NCBI GenBank assembly: GCA_963830775.1
Contig: CAWHNT010000047.1
Location: 124,001 to 188,000 of the forward strand
Source of the DNA: CAWHNT01 sp963830775
GTDB lineage: Bacteria; Pseudomonadota; Alphaproteobacteria; Geminicoccales; Geminicoccaceae
DNA: 64,000 nt
Direction: 5' to 3'
Part shown: positions 55,561 to 64,000 of the stretch, piece by piece
Position numbering within the stretch: the stretch's first letter is position 1
Layout: each line of letters begins with the position of its first letter
The notes under the pieces: generated by a model
The model's database searches: none
What the model was told of the DNA's origin: nothing
What the model saw: the letters and a program-made list of their open reading frames with translations, nothing else
Translations under genes and position numbers: made by a program

Positions 55561-56063
55561 GGGCGGCACTCCAGCTCCAGGCGTTCCAGGATCAGGGCGG
55601 CGATGGCCGGCACATCGTCGAGGTCGAGGACCGGGATGCGGAGGCCGGGCAGGGGCTCGTCGGAGGCGACGGCGATGATCGACGGGTCGTCTGCGGCGAG
55701 CAGCGGGGTGGCGCGCTCTCGACGGTGGACCTCGACCTTGGGATGCGGGAAGCGCTTGAAGCCCTCGACCACGACGAGATCGACCGGGGCCATCCGGCCC
55801 AGCAGCTCGTCCAGCGGTGGCTCGGGATCGCCCTGCAGCTCGTGGAACAGGACCCAGCGCCGCGAGGTCGCGAGCATGACCTCGGCCGCACCCGCCATGC
55901 GGTGGCGGTGGCTGTCCTTGCCGGGCTCCTCCAGCTGGGCCGAATGGTGGGCGTGCTTGACGGTCGAGACCCGGTAGCCGCGTGCGGTCAGGTGCTCTAG
56001 GAGACGGACCACCAGCGTGGTCTTGCCGTTGTTCTTCCAGCCGACGATGCCGATGACCTTCAT
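55557..56063 (-). CDS. mobB: Molybdopterin-guanine dinucleotide biosynthesis protein MobB
   Basis: 168 residues from ATG 56063. P-loop VGWKNNGKTTLVVRLLEHL, KHAHHSAQLEEPGKDSHRHR and DLVVVEGFKRFPHPKVEVHR. GTP-binding partner of the MobA step. Two-gene unit mobB-moeA. Confidence 0.93.
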   Translation of the reverse strand: MKVIGIVGWKNNGKTTLVVRLLEHLTARGYRVSTVKHAHHSAQLEEPGKDSHRHRMAGAAEVMLATSRRWVLFHELQGDPEPPLDELLGRMAPVDLVVVEGFKRFPHPKVEVHRRERATPLLAADDPSIIAVASDEPLPGLRIPVLDLDDVPAIAALILERLELECRP

Positions 56064-56081
56064 GACGGATCTGCAAGGGGC

Positions 56082-56327
56082 ATGAACGATCCACAAGCGG
56101 CCGAGGGCGAGCAGACGCTCGACACCCGTGGCCTAAACTGCCCGCTGCCGGTGCTCAAGGCGAGAAAGCGGCTGATGGCCATGCAGCCGGGCCAGCGCCT
56201 GGTCGTTCTCGCCACGGATCCCAAGGCTCCCGACGACTTCGTCCACTTCTGCGCCGAGGCGGGGCACCGGCATATCGGGCAGAGCGAGGACGGCGGAGCC
56301 TACCGGATCGTGATCGCGCGCGGCTGA
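56082..56327 (+). CDS. TusA/SirA-like sulfur carrier protein
   Basis: 81 residues. DTRGLNCPLPVLKARKRLM contains the CPxP motif with the sulfur-carrying cysteine. Divergent from mobB, so a shared promoter region of about 18 nt, which is very short. The moco neighbour suggests a role in sulfur delivery or tRNA thiolation. Confidence 0.88.
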   Translation: MNDPQAAEGEQTLDTRGLNCPLPVLKARKRLMAMQPGQRLVVLATDPKAPDDFVHFCAEAGHRHIGQSEDGGAYRIVIARG

Positions 56328-56404
56328 GCCCTGGGCCGCCTGACCTTTATCCCGGGCTGTGGTAGGGCTCCGCTCCTCGCGAACGCCAGCCCGGGTTCAG
56401 GCCT

Positions 56405-57568
56405 TTGTCCCCCATTCGACCCCTGATCGAGAAGCTCGAGCTTTCCGGCATCGGCAAGGTAGCGCAAGGCGCCCTCGATGACCCCGACGTGATCCCGCTC
56501 TGGTTCGGCGAGAGCGACATCGTCACGCCGGATTTCATCCGCGAGGGGGCGAGGCGGGCGCTCGAGGGCGGCAAGACGTTCTATTCCTATCCGCGCGGGC
56601 ACCGGCCGCTGCGGGACGCGCTCAAGACCTATCTCGACCGGATCTACCGCATCGACCTCGACCCGGACCGGATCAGCGCCCCCGGCTCCACCATGCTGAC
56701 GGTGATGCTCACCGGCCAGTGCCTGATCGAGCCCGGCGACGAGGTGGTGCTGATCTCGCCCTACTGGCCCAACATCCGCACCGTCGTGGAGGTGCTGGGC
56801 GGGCGCACGGTCGACGTCCGCCTGCGCGAGGGGCCGGGACGCTGGTCGCTCGACATGGAGGCCGTGGGTGCCGCCATCGGCCCGCGCACCAAGGCGATCT
56901 ACGTCAACTCGCCCTCCAACCCGACCGGCTGGGTCATGGCGGAGGCCGAGGCGCGGGCACTCCTGGGCCTGTGCCGCCACCACGGCCTGGCGCTCATCGC
57001 GGACGAGGTCTACCACCGCAACGTCTTCGAGGGCCCGAACCCCGCCCCCTCGTTCCTGACCCTGGCCGGCCCCGAGGAGCCCGTCTTCATCCTCAACGGC
57101 TTCTCCAAGGCCTGGGCCATGACCGGCTGGCGGATCGGCTGGATGGTCCACCCGGCCCGGCTGGCGGTCCCGATCTCGATGCTGGCCGAGGTCAACAACA
57201 CCGGCCCCACCGCCTTCGTGCAATACGGCGCCATTGCCGCCTTGCGCGAGGGCGAGGGGTTCGTCGAGGAGTTCAACGCCCGCTGCCGCCGCAACCGCGA
57301 CCTCGTGATGGCGATCCTGGGGACCCACCCACGCGTGAACCTGCTGCAGCCGGAGGGCGCCTTCTACGCCTTCCTGCGCGTGGAGGGCTGTGCCGACAGC
57401 CTCGCCCTGGCGCAGCGCATCCTGGCCGAGGCAAAGGTCGGGACGGCCGCCGGCTACACGTTCGGCGCCGGCAACGAGAGCCATCTCCGGATCTGCTCCG
57501 CCATCGACACGCCGCGTCTGGAGGAGGCGCTGCGGCGGATCGTGGGCGTGCTGGATCGGATGAACTGA
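56405..57568 (+). CDS. Pyridoxal phosphate-dependent aminotransferase class I
   Basis: 387 residues from TTG 56405. LWFGESDIVTPDFIREGARR, ISPYWPNIRTVVEVLGG, NSPSNPTGWVM, DEVYHRNVFEG and the PLP lysine in NGFSKAWAMTGWRIGW. It may act as aspartate or another amino-acid aminotransferase. It is intact, in contrast to the aminotransferase at 17211. Confidence 0.9.
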   Translation: MSPIRPLIEKLELSGIGKVAQGALDDPDVIPLWFGESDIVTPDFIREGARRALEGGKTFYSYPRGHRPLRDALKTYLDRIYRIDLDPDRISAPGSTMLTVMLTGQCLIEPGDEVVLISPYWPNIRTVVEVLGGRTVDVRLREGPGRWSLDMEAVGAAIGPRTKAIYVNSPSNPTGWVMAEAEARALLGLCRHHGLALIADEVYHRNVFEGPNPAPSFLTLAGPEEPVFILNGFSKAWAMTGWRIGWMVHPARLAVPISMLAEVNNTGPTAFVQYGAIAALREGEGFVEEFNARCRRNRDLVMAILGTHPRVNLLQPEGAFYAFLRVEGCADSLALAQRILAEAKVGTAAGYTFGAGNESHLRICSAIDTPRLEEALRRIVGVLDRMN

Positions 57569-57848
57569 GGCGCGTTCGCGGTGGTAATGATTGAGAGCAG
57601 CTTGGTAGCCTCAGAGTTGCGTCGCCTGAGCGCGGCAAAAGCCATAATCAACGTTGAGCACATATGCCTGCCCTGGTATGCCCGGTTACGACGCGGGTCC
57701 TGGCATGGATAAGAACTGTCAGCACGGCGAAATCGCAGCTTCCACTTTCACCTTGAACTGCCGGGTAGGGAACTCCAGCCCTCTCGCGAGTCTTTAGGCT
57801 CCAGCTGCAATCGCGTCCGCACCGCGGACGCCCGAGTGGAGGAGCCGC

Positions 57849-58135
57849 GATGAATCCCTCAAAGTACCTGTCCATCTGTACCGCGCTGCTCGGTGCTGCA
57901 TGGCTCGTCTCGGCAGAGCCTGGCGCATGCAGGGGGTGCCAAGGCGGACGCGACCGAGGCCTGCGAGGACAAGCTCGCGAACAAGGGCTATGACGATGTC
58001 GATGTCGACAAGGCCAGGAAGCGCGACGGCGGAGACAAGGTCGTGGTCACCGGCGAGGCGGAGAGTGGCGGCGACACCGACTCCGTGAAGTGCGTCTACA
58101 ACACCGAGAAGGACAAGGCCCGGATCAAGAACTAA
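57849..58135 (+). pseudogene. Small secreted protein with a frameshift
   Basis: ATG 57849 encodes a signal peptide (MNPSKYLSICTALLGAAWLV), then the frame fails near 57912. The neighbouring frame gives AHAGGAKADATEACEDKLAN, GYDDVDVDKARKRD and KCVYNTEKDKARIKN to 58135. With one base restored it is a small Cys-containing periplasmic protein of about 95 residues. Family unknown. The 280 bp upstream (57569-57848) show nothing certain. Confidence 0.55.
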
Positions 58136-58154
58136 CGGACCTACACGGGCCGTT

Positions 58155-58185
58155 GATACCGCCGGCCCCCGGGGTCGGCGGTATC
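58155..58185. terminator. Hairpin between convergent genes
   Basis: gataccgccg and its complement form a long stem with an inner gccccc/ggggtc part, between the stop at 58135 and the stop at 58196. It can end transcripts from both sides. Confidence 0.65.
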
Positions 58186-58195
58186 GCTGCGGATC

Positions 58196-58489
58196 TCAGC
58201 CGCCGGCGGCGACCCGGACCCTGCCGGCCATCATCTCGGGTGGGCGGCCGTCCGATAGGTCGGCCAGGTTCTCCCGGCCCCATACGGCGCCCCTCTCACT
58301 CGAGAGCCGGGCGCCCTCCTCCTCATCGAACAGGCTGACCGAGACGGCGACCCCATCCCCGCATTCGATCGCGTAATAGCCTCTGAAGCCCTGGATACCT
58401 CTCAGGAGGGGCACGAGGCCGGTCTCCACGCGCCGGGTGGCCTCGTCGAAGTCTCGCAGGCTGCGGTAGACGCGGATGCTGGCGTGCAT
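58196..58489 (-). CDS. Small dimeric alpha-beta barrel (ABM-like) protein
   Basis: 97 residues from ATG 58489. HASIRVYRSLRDFDEATRRV, GIQGFRGYYAIECGDGVAVS and the end GRPPEMMAGRVRVAAGG look like the short ferredoxin-like fold of antibiotic-biosynthesis monooxygenase domains. Usually dimeric, may bind haem or small aromatics. Function unknown. Confidence 0.65.
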   Translation of the reverse strand: MHASIRVYRSLRDFDEATRRVETGLVPLLRGIQGFRGYYAIECGDGVAVSVSLFDEEEGARLSSERGAVWGRENLADLSDGRPPEMMAGRVRVAAGG

Positions 58490-58593
58490 GGTTTGCTCCC
58501 CGCGGAGCCGGACGGCGCCGCCCGGCCGAGAGCGCGAAGATACCACATAAGTCTGCCAGTGTCGGGCCGGTCGAAGGGCTTGGAGCAGGGACG

Positions 58594-59255
58594 CTACGGC
58601 GTGACCAGCGGCCCCGTATCCACCGCCTCGAATGCGCTGGCCGGCACGCGCTTGAGCTGGTCCAGGTCCTCGTCGTCGAAGTTCGGGTGGCTGGTGCCGG
58701 TGATGAACCAGCTGGTGCCGTTGTCGGCGAGGATGAGGCCGTAGAGCTTGAGGGCTTCGACGATCACGCGAGCCTGGCCGCTGATCCAGCTCGTATCGTA
58801 GCCCGCCTTCATCCGCACGCGCAGGCCCATGGGCGGCAGCGTCGGGTCGGTGCTGGAGGAGGCCCAGTGGCGGGCGGGGTGGATGTAGGCGCGCTGGGTG
58901 CGGACCGCGGTGAAGCGTAGCGCGTGGCGGATCACGCCTTGGGCCACCTCCTCGAAGCGCACGAGGCCCGGGAAGATGGGCAGGCCGGCGGCGTCGGCGG
59001 AGGTCCAGCCGGCCGGGCGGTAGGTGTTGGCGCGCAGGTCGAAGACAGCACCCGAGCCCGCCTGCCAGCCCTTCTTGGTCTTCTTGGCATGGTAGAGCTC
59101 GTAGAGCTTGCAGGCCTGGTCGTCGACCAGGAGCATGTGCTTGTCGCTGCCGCCCTCGATCTTGGGCTTGGAGGGAATCGGGTAGGGAACGCGGTCGCTC
59201 TCCGCGCCGTACTCGACGAACTTCACCTGCACGCGTGGCGTCTTCTTGCCGACCA
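58594..59255 (-). pseudogene. C-terminal part of a secreted protein gene split by an insertion
   Basis: About 220 residues reading GKKTPRVQVKFVEYGAESDR, MLLVDDQACKLYELYHAKKT, GAVFDLRANTYRPAGWTSAD and YIHPARHWASSSTDPTLPP, to the stop at 58594. It continues the N-terminal part 59752-60007: joining the two across the insert gives exactly 306 in-frame codons including the stop. Function unknown; a secreted protein with an NPWNQ motif near its N-terminus. The TTG/ATG near 59256 is probably not a real start. Confidence 0.65.
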
Positions 59256-59751
59256 AAACTTCTCTCTACCTGGACGACCGGGCCGCGGCGCAGGTGCTAG
59301 CGCGTTCGCCGGCGAGGCGGCGCTCATCCTGGCCCACCAGGAGATCGCCGAGGGCGACGAGATCGCGGCGGCCCAGGCGCTGATCGAGCGGCTGGGCCTG
59401 CGCGGCGTCCTGTTCACCGCCGATGCGCTACACTGTCAAAAAAACCTTCGCCGCCACGGCCGCGACCGGCAACGCGCTGCTGGTGCGCGTGAAGGACAAC
59501 CAGCCGCGCCTGCTTGGTGCCTGGCCGGCCTGTGCGCCGTCCAGCCCCCGATCGATCACCTCGACACCATCGATCATCACGCCCACGGTCGCGAGGAGCA
59601 TCGCCGCATCGAGGTCTTCGCCGCCGAGCGGCTCGATCCCGACTGGCAGCCCTTCGTCGCCTGCATCGTGCGCGTCACGCGCCGCACCTGGTGCCGGGAC
59701 ACCCGCACCGGCCTGTGGTGGCAGCGGCGTGAGGTCGCCTACACGCGGATA
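59256..59751 (+). mobile_element. Internal fragment of an ISAs1-type transposase
   Basis: About 496 bp on the + strand encode, in mixed frames, GEAALILAHQEIAEGDEIAA, GVLFTADALHCQKKTFA, LVRVKDNQPRLLG and RRIEVFAAERL. This is the central part of an ISAs1/DDE_Tnp transposase. Two frame changes (near 59440, at a run of seven A, and near 59518). Neither end of a transposase gene nor inverted repeats are present, and no target duplication is visible; it separates the two halves of the host gene exactly. Confidence 0.65.
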
Positions 59752-60007
59752 CGTTGTAGGGGATGCCGTAGCCGGCATAGCTGCCGAAGTCGGCGTGCAG
59801 GTAGAGGCCGGCACCCATGCTGGCGACGTAGTCGGCCGAGCGGGGATGGACCGGCAGGCTGTCGACGCGCTGGTTCCAGGGATTGTCGGGCGGGAACACG
59901 GCGCAGTTGAGGGCCTTGGCTGGCCCGGAGGCCAGCAGGAGCGATAGCGCCAGGCAGGTGCGGACGAGATAGCCCAGAGCCGGTGCCGGTCCCGCGTGCA
60001 TGCTCAT
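59752..60007 (-). pseudogene. N-terminal part of the split secreted protein gene
   Basis: ATG 60007 (overlapping the preceding stop, ATGA) begins MSMHAGPAPALGYLVRTCLA with a signal peptide, then NCAVFPPDNPWNQRVDSLPV, HADFGSYAGYGIPYNV. It is followed directly by the insertion at 59751. It should continue with GKKTPRVQVKF at 59255. Joining the halves yields about 305 residues. Confidence 0.65.
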
Positions 60008-62032
60008 CCATCGCCTCCGTCAGGGCGGGCCCGCGCCCGCAGATAGTCCTCCGCCGTGCGTGGGCGGGGCCGCTCGCCCCCTGCCAGGGGATTGTCCCGG
60101 CGCTCGAGCTGGGCGATCACTCTACAATCGTCGCACATGCGGATGAGATCAACCTCCGCGCGAGTCTGGAACATCGAGTGCCGCTCGGCCAGGCGGCTGA
60201 CCACGCGCTCGATCGTGCTCCTCGTGCCGAAGGGCTTGCCGCAGCGGACGCAGGTGGCGGGCTCCTCCTCCTTCAGCACGCGCGGGCTCCGGGCCTCGGG
60301 GCGGAAGGAGAGCCTGGGCTCGAGGTGAATGACGCGCTCGGGGCAGGTGTTCTGGCACAGTCCGCACTGGACGCAGGCATCCTCGAGAAAGCGCAGCATC
60401 GGCCGCTCGGGATTGTCGAGCAGCGCCCCGGTCGGACAGGCGCCGACACAGGCGAGGCAGAGCGTGCAGCCCTCCTGGTCCAGGACCACCGAGCCGAACG
60501 GGGCGCCCGTGGGCATCGGCACCATGTCGGCCGGTAGCAGGTGCGGTCGCGTGCAGATGGTCGAAGGCCAGGCGCATCAAGGCGCGGTTGCCGCCCATCG
60601 GCAGGTAGCTGGCGGCTGTCATGGCCGGCCGGCGCTCCAGGGACCAGAGCTGCTCCTCCAACTCGTCCGGATCGTCCGTCGCCAGCTCCGCGAGCCGGGT
60701 TGCGTCATGGCCGAGCCCATCGAGCAGGGCCGCGAGATAGCCGGTATTGGCGTGCAGGCCCGCTACTTCTTCAACCTTTCGCGGAGGGACGAGAAGCACG
60801 ACTTGAGCCGCGCCATACGCGAAGGCGCCGGCCAGGGTCTCAAGCCCAAGTTGGGCAAGCTCGCCGACCGCGAAGGGCAGGACGCGGGCCGGCAGGCCAC
60901 GGCCGAGACGGGCGGCGTAGGCGATCAGCTCGTCGCCGTGCCGGGCCTCGTGGATCAGGAGGACAGGCGCCTCGCCGCCCGCCCGGCCGTAGGTGGCGAG
61001 CAGCGTGCCCAGGCGCTGGAGCAGGGCGTTCGCACCGGGCGAGGCGTAGGCGGCGGCCCCGGTGGGGCAGATGCCGGCGCACGCACCGCAGCCGGCGCAG
61101 ACGAAGGGGTCGATCGCCACGTGGTCGCCCGCGGGCGTGATCGCACCGGTCGGGCAGAGGTCGAGGCAGCGGGTGCAGCCGGTGCGGCGCGAGCGGGAAT
61201 GGGCGCAGAGCTCGGCCGAGAAGTGGATATAGCGCGGCTTCTCGAACTCGCCGACGAGGGCGGTGGCCTCCAGGAGCGCACGGGCCACGGCGGCGGGGTC
61301 CCGCGGGTCGGGCCGGAGATAGCCGTCGCGCCTCTCGTGCGCGGGGAACAAAGGCGTGCCGCCGGAGAGATCGAGCACGAGATCCGCCTCGAGCACGCCG
61401 GGCTCCCGCATCGGGGCCACGAAGCGCAGCCGCTGGCGGGAAGAAGGAGCCGGCGAGGCCAGCTCCTCTACCTCGGCCCGATAGGTCCCGAGATGGCCGG
61501 TGAGCCGGCGCAGGCGGCCGCGGAGGATCGGGAAGGCGCTGACCGACGGCGGGACGCTGTCGGTGCCGGGAGGAAGCAGGAGTGTGACCGCGAGCCGGTC
61601 CGCCAGCGCCTTCGCCGCCTCGAGTGCGGTCTCGGCCTCGCCGTAGACAAGGCAGCGGCCCTCCGAGCGCAGGGTCAGGGCCGGTGCTGGCGGGATGGCA
61701 ACCACGGCCTCGGCGAGCAGGGCCGCGATCTTGGCCGAGCTGCGATCGCCCTGGTCGGACCAGCCGGCCCGCTCGCGGATGTTGGCGAACAGGACGGGCT
61801 CGGCCGTCTCGCCGGCGACCTCGGCGAAGAGCGGTGCTTCCTGGGTGCAGGCGACCAGAAGCGGCTCGCCCGTGGCCAGGGCGGCCTGGTAGCGGTCGAG
61901 CTGGCTGCGGCAGAGCTGGGTGTGGATGACGGGCTCGGCCCCGGCACCCAGGGCACGGGCGATGGCCCGGGGATCCAGGCGCATCGTGCCCTCGCAATCG
62001 CACACCAGGCAGCGGCGGTCGGCGATCTTCAT
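60004..62032 (-). pseudogene. Multi-cluster 4Fe-4S ferredoxin protein, one frameshift
   Basis: About 675 residues from ATG 62032 after removing one base near 60536. An N-terminal CLVCDCEGTM part, a long middle region (ARALGAGAEPVIHTQLCRSQ), and at least three ferredoxin-like clusters: CTRCLDLCPTGAITP, CAGCGACAGICPTGAAAY, and after the shift CTLCLACVGACPTGALLD and CVQCGLCQNTCPE, and a zinc-ribbon-like CVRCGKPF. Similar proteins sit beside formate dehydrogenase accessory genes in alphaproteobacteria; here its only moco neighbours are moeA/mobB, 4 kb away. Electron carrier by inference. Confidence 0.75.
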
Positions 62033-62206
62033 CGTGCTGGCCTTGAAGCTTGGCCGGGTGCTCCGTCGATCGGAGCGGGCATCCGGCAAGGGGCGCGGCA
62101 GGCGAGCCGGGCCTGCATGGTCTCGCCATGATAAATGACCGACTTGGCTTCGGCCGGGAAGAGGTGCCTGGAGTAGACCGCCGTCTCGATCGGCTACCGT
62201 CGGCGG

Positions 62207-63913
62207 CTACGCCCTTTGCGGCCCCTGGACGTGCCACTCGAGCCAGGCTTTGGCTGCCACCGTGACCAGGGCCAGGAGCGTGAGGACGGTCGCTGCCGCG
62301 AAGGCGCCGACGGCGTTGTAGTCGTTGTAGAGCAGCTCGATCTGCAGCGGCAGGGTGTTGGTCTGGCCGCGGATGTTGCCCGAGACGACCGAGACGGCAC
62401 CGAACTCGCCCATGGTGCGGGCGGTGCACAGGATGGCGCCGTAGAGCAGCCCCCAGCGGATGTTCGGCAGGGTGATCCGCCAGAACACCTGCAGGCCCGA
62501 AGCACCCAGCGTCAGCCCGGCCTCCTCCTCGTCCGTGCCCTGGGCCTGCATGAGCGTGATGAGCTCGCGGGCGACGAAGGGGCTGGTGACGAACAGGCTC
62601 ACCAGCACGATGGCGGGGAACGAGAACATGACGTGCAGGTCATGGGCCATGAGCCAGGGACCGAGCAGGCCCTGGCTGCCGTAGAGGAAGAGGTAGATCG
62701 TGCCGGCGACGATCGGGGAGATCGAGAACGGGACCTCGATCACGGCGATGAGGAGGCGCTTGCCGCGGAAGCGGAACTTGGTGATCGCCCAGGCGGCAGC
62801 CAGGCCGAAAAGGAGGTTCACCGGCAGCACGATGGCGACGGTGAGGAGGGTGAGGCCGATCGCGTGCAGCGTCTCCGCATGGAGGACGTTGGCGACATAG
62901 GTGCCAGGCCCGGCCGAGAAGGCGCGGGCGAGGATGACCAGGATCGGGGCCACCAGGAAGAGAAGGGTGAGGAGGAGGGCTGCACCGATCAGGAGACGGC
63001 GTGCCAGCGGCCCGTCGCCCGCCCGTCGCGCCGGCGGTGCCGCGCCGCCGGGCACGGCGGCGTCGGGCATGGCGCTCATGCCGGACTGCTCCGCATAGCG
63101 CAGGTGGTAGGCCTGGATCAGGTTGACGATCACCAGCATGACGAAGGCGGCGCCCAGGATCACCGTCGCCAGTGCCGCCGCTGCCGGGTACTCGAACTCC
63201 TCGAGCCTGATGAAGGCCAGCAGGGAGGTGATCTCGGTCCGGAAGGGCTGGTTGCCGGCAATGAAGATGACGGCGCCGAACTCGCCCAGCGAGCGCGCGA
63301 AGGCGAGTGCCGCGCCGGCAAGCAGTGCTGGAACGAGCTGGGGCAGGATCACCCGGGCCACGATGGCGAGGTCCGAGGCTCCGAGCGTGCGGGCCGCCTC
63401 CTCGACCTCGGCGTCCAGGTCCTCGAGCACGGGCTGCACCGTCCTGACCACGAAGGGCAGGCTCGTGAAGGCCATTGCGACCGCGATGCCGATGGGCGTG
63501 TAGGCGACCTTGAGGCCCCAAGGCTCGAGCCACTGCCCGAACCAGCCCTGGCGCGCGAAGAGCGTGGTGAGGGCGATGCCGGCGACGGCGGTCGGCAGGG
63601 CGAACGGCAGGTCGACCAGCGCGTCGAGTGCCTGCCGGCCCGGGAACTCGTAGCGCACCAGGACCCAGGCCAGCAGCAGGCCGTAGACGGCGTTGAAGGC
63701 CGTGGCCAGGGCAGCGGCCCCCAGCGTCACGCGGTAGGACGCGAGAGCGCGCGGCCCGCTGACGATGGCCCAGTAGTCGGCCCAGCTCATGCTGCCGGCC
63801 TTGAGCAGAAGGGCCGCCAGCGGCAGCAGGACGATCAGGGCGAGGTAGGCCAGCGTGCAGCCCAGCGTGAGGCCGAACCCAGGCATGACGCCGCGTCGGG
63901 CGCCGCGCACCAC
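62207..63913 (-). CDS. Sulfate ABC transporter permease, CysT and CysW fused in one frame
   Basis: 568 residues. The first half is CysT-like (FPGRQALDALVDLPFALPTA and LPLAALLLKAGSMSWADYW), and the second half, from about residue 280, is CysW-like (LLIGAALLLTLLFLVAP, FPAIVLVSLFVTSPFVAREL). Both carry the EAA-like loop. Normally two genes of about 280 residues. The junction (RYAEQSG-MSAMPDAAVPGG) looks like a former ATGA overlap, so a base indel in the last codons of CysT could have joined two genes. The binding protein gene ends 15 nt upstream. Confidence 0.85.
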   Translation of the reverse strand: MVRGARRGVMPGFGLTLGCTLAYLALIVLLPLAALLLKAGSMSWADYWAIVSGPRALASYRVTLGAAALATAFNAVYGLLLAWVLVRYEFPGRQALDALVDLPFALPTAVAGIALTTLFARQGWFGQWLEPWGLKVAYTPIGIAVAMAFTSLPFVVRTVQPVLEDLDAEVEEAARTLGASDLAIVARVILPQLVPALLAGAALAFARSLGEFGAVIFIAGNQPFRTEITSLLAFIRLEEFEYPAAAALATVILGAAFVMLVIVNLIQAYHLRYAEQSGMSAMPDAAVPGGAAPPARRAGDGPLARRLLIGAALLLTLLFLVAPILVILARAFSAGPGTYVANVLHAETLHAIGLTLLTVAIVLPVNLLFGLAAAWAITKFRFRGKRLLIAVIEVPFSISPIVAGTIYLFLYGSQGLLGPWLMAHDLHVMFSFPAIVLVSLFVTSPFVARELITLMQAQGTDEEEAGLTLGASGLQVFWRITLPNIRWGLLYGAILCTARTMGEFGAVSVVSGNIRGQTNTLPLQIELLYNDYNAVGAFAAATVLTLLALVTVAAKAWLEWHVQGPQRA

Positions 63914-63928
63914 GAAAAAGCCAGCCGC

Positions 63929-64000
63929 CTAGCGGTTCGCGAATACCCGGTCGAGCACGCCGCCCTCGGCGAAGTGGACCCTGTTCGCCTCGGCCCAGCC
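63929..64000 (-). CDS. Sulfate-binding protein, C-terminal end only
   Basis: The last 23 codons read GWAEANRVHFAEGGVLDRVF and end with TAG at 63929-63931. This matches the C-terminus of periplasmic sulfate/thiosulfate-binding proteins (HFADGGVFDQIY-like), consistent with the CysTW permease downstream. The rest of the gene lies to the right of the window. Confidence 0.75.
   Translation of the reverse strand, partial: GWAEANRVHFAEGGVLDRVFANR

Noticed and set aside
57769..57790. GGAAC with a GTC 16 nt later before the small secreted protein as an EcfG promoter
   Set aside because: The -10 part lacks GTT and the spacing is one short; too weak to call.
60329..62131. Open frame of 600 codons on the + strand opposite the ferredoxin protein
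   Set aside because: Shadow frame; the Cys-rich clusters on the minus strand are the real signal.
1..64000. CRISPR array, tRNA, rRNA, prophage or replication origin
   Set aside because: No repeat-spacer pattern, no RNA gene structure and no phage or dnaA-type genes were seen on either strand.

Overview
The window is a GC-rich chromosomal segment, very probably from a free-living alphaproteobacterium of the Rhodospirillales/Geminicoccales type. Support comes from the gene families present: an ATP12 chaperone beside propionyl-CoA carboxylase beta, DUF6352 beside a DUF4444 biotin/lipoate ligase, an RpiR-type IolR, an EcfG-like promoter, a bactofilin, and several TRAP/TTT/ribose-type uptake systems. 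No rRNA, tRNA, CRISPR array, prophage or complete insertion sequence was seen.

Layout. 0-8 kb: DUF6352 (cut by the left edge), DUF4444 ligase, an FAD amine oxidase, then a leftward run prkA - yeaH - DUF29-like scrap - nucleotidyltransferase - metallophosphoesterase. 8-20 kb: a tricarboxylate (TctCBA) transporter with a dehydrogenase, an MNT/HepT pair, mscL, a FrcBCA-type sugar ABC transporter, a PIN/RHH pair, and an aminotransferase with an amino-acid ABC system lacking its ATPase. 20-25 kb: heparinase II/III, an mtnA remnant, rarA and rluC. 25-27 kb: two YsnF/DUF2382 stress genes behind an EcfG-like promoter, and small ORFs. 27-34 kb: an inositol-type locus with iolR-iolE diverging from a five-gene sugar ABC operon. 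34-39 kb: one very large EAL - multi-PAS - GGDEF protein. 39-46 kb: SDR, HAD phosphatase, ATP12, pccB, methyltransferase/SDR pair, gmk and bactofilin. 46-54 kb: lipoprotein, rsmA, surA, lptD, with pepA-holC-ndk diverging, then a decayed RelE/HTH module. 54-64 kb: moeA-mobB, tusA-like, aminotransferase, small secreted proteins, a secreted-protein gene split by a piece of an ISAs1-type transposase, a multi-cluster ferredoxin protein, and a sulfate permease with the end of its binding protein.

How genes work together. The clearest functional units are the inositol-type uptake/catabolism locus with a plausible IolR operator, outer-membrane biogenesis (lptD/surA with rsmA), molybdenum cofactor synthesis (moeA/mobB), and general-stress genes under an EcfG-like promoter. 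The least understood unit is the PrkA/YeaH run, which lacks the usual spoVR and instead is followed by a nucleotidyltransferase and a phosphoesterase.

Caution. At least fifteen genes, including conserved ones such as rluC and pepA, are broken by single-base shifts, mostly one extra base, while the rest of each protein is intact. This pattern fits uncorrected sequencing errors better than gene decay, so CDS spans given across frameshifts are the corrected gene limits.
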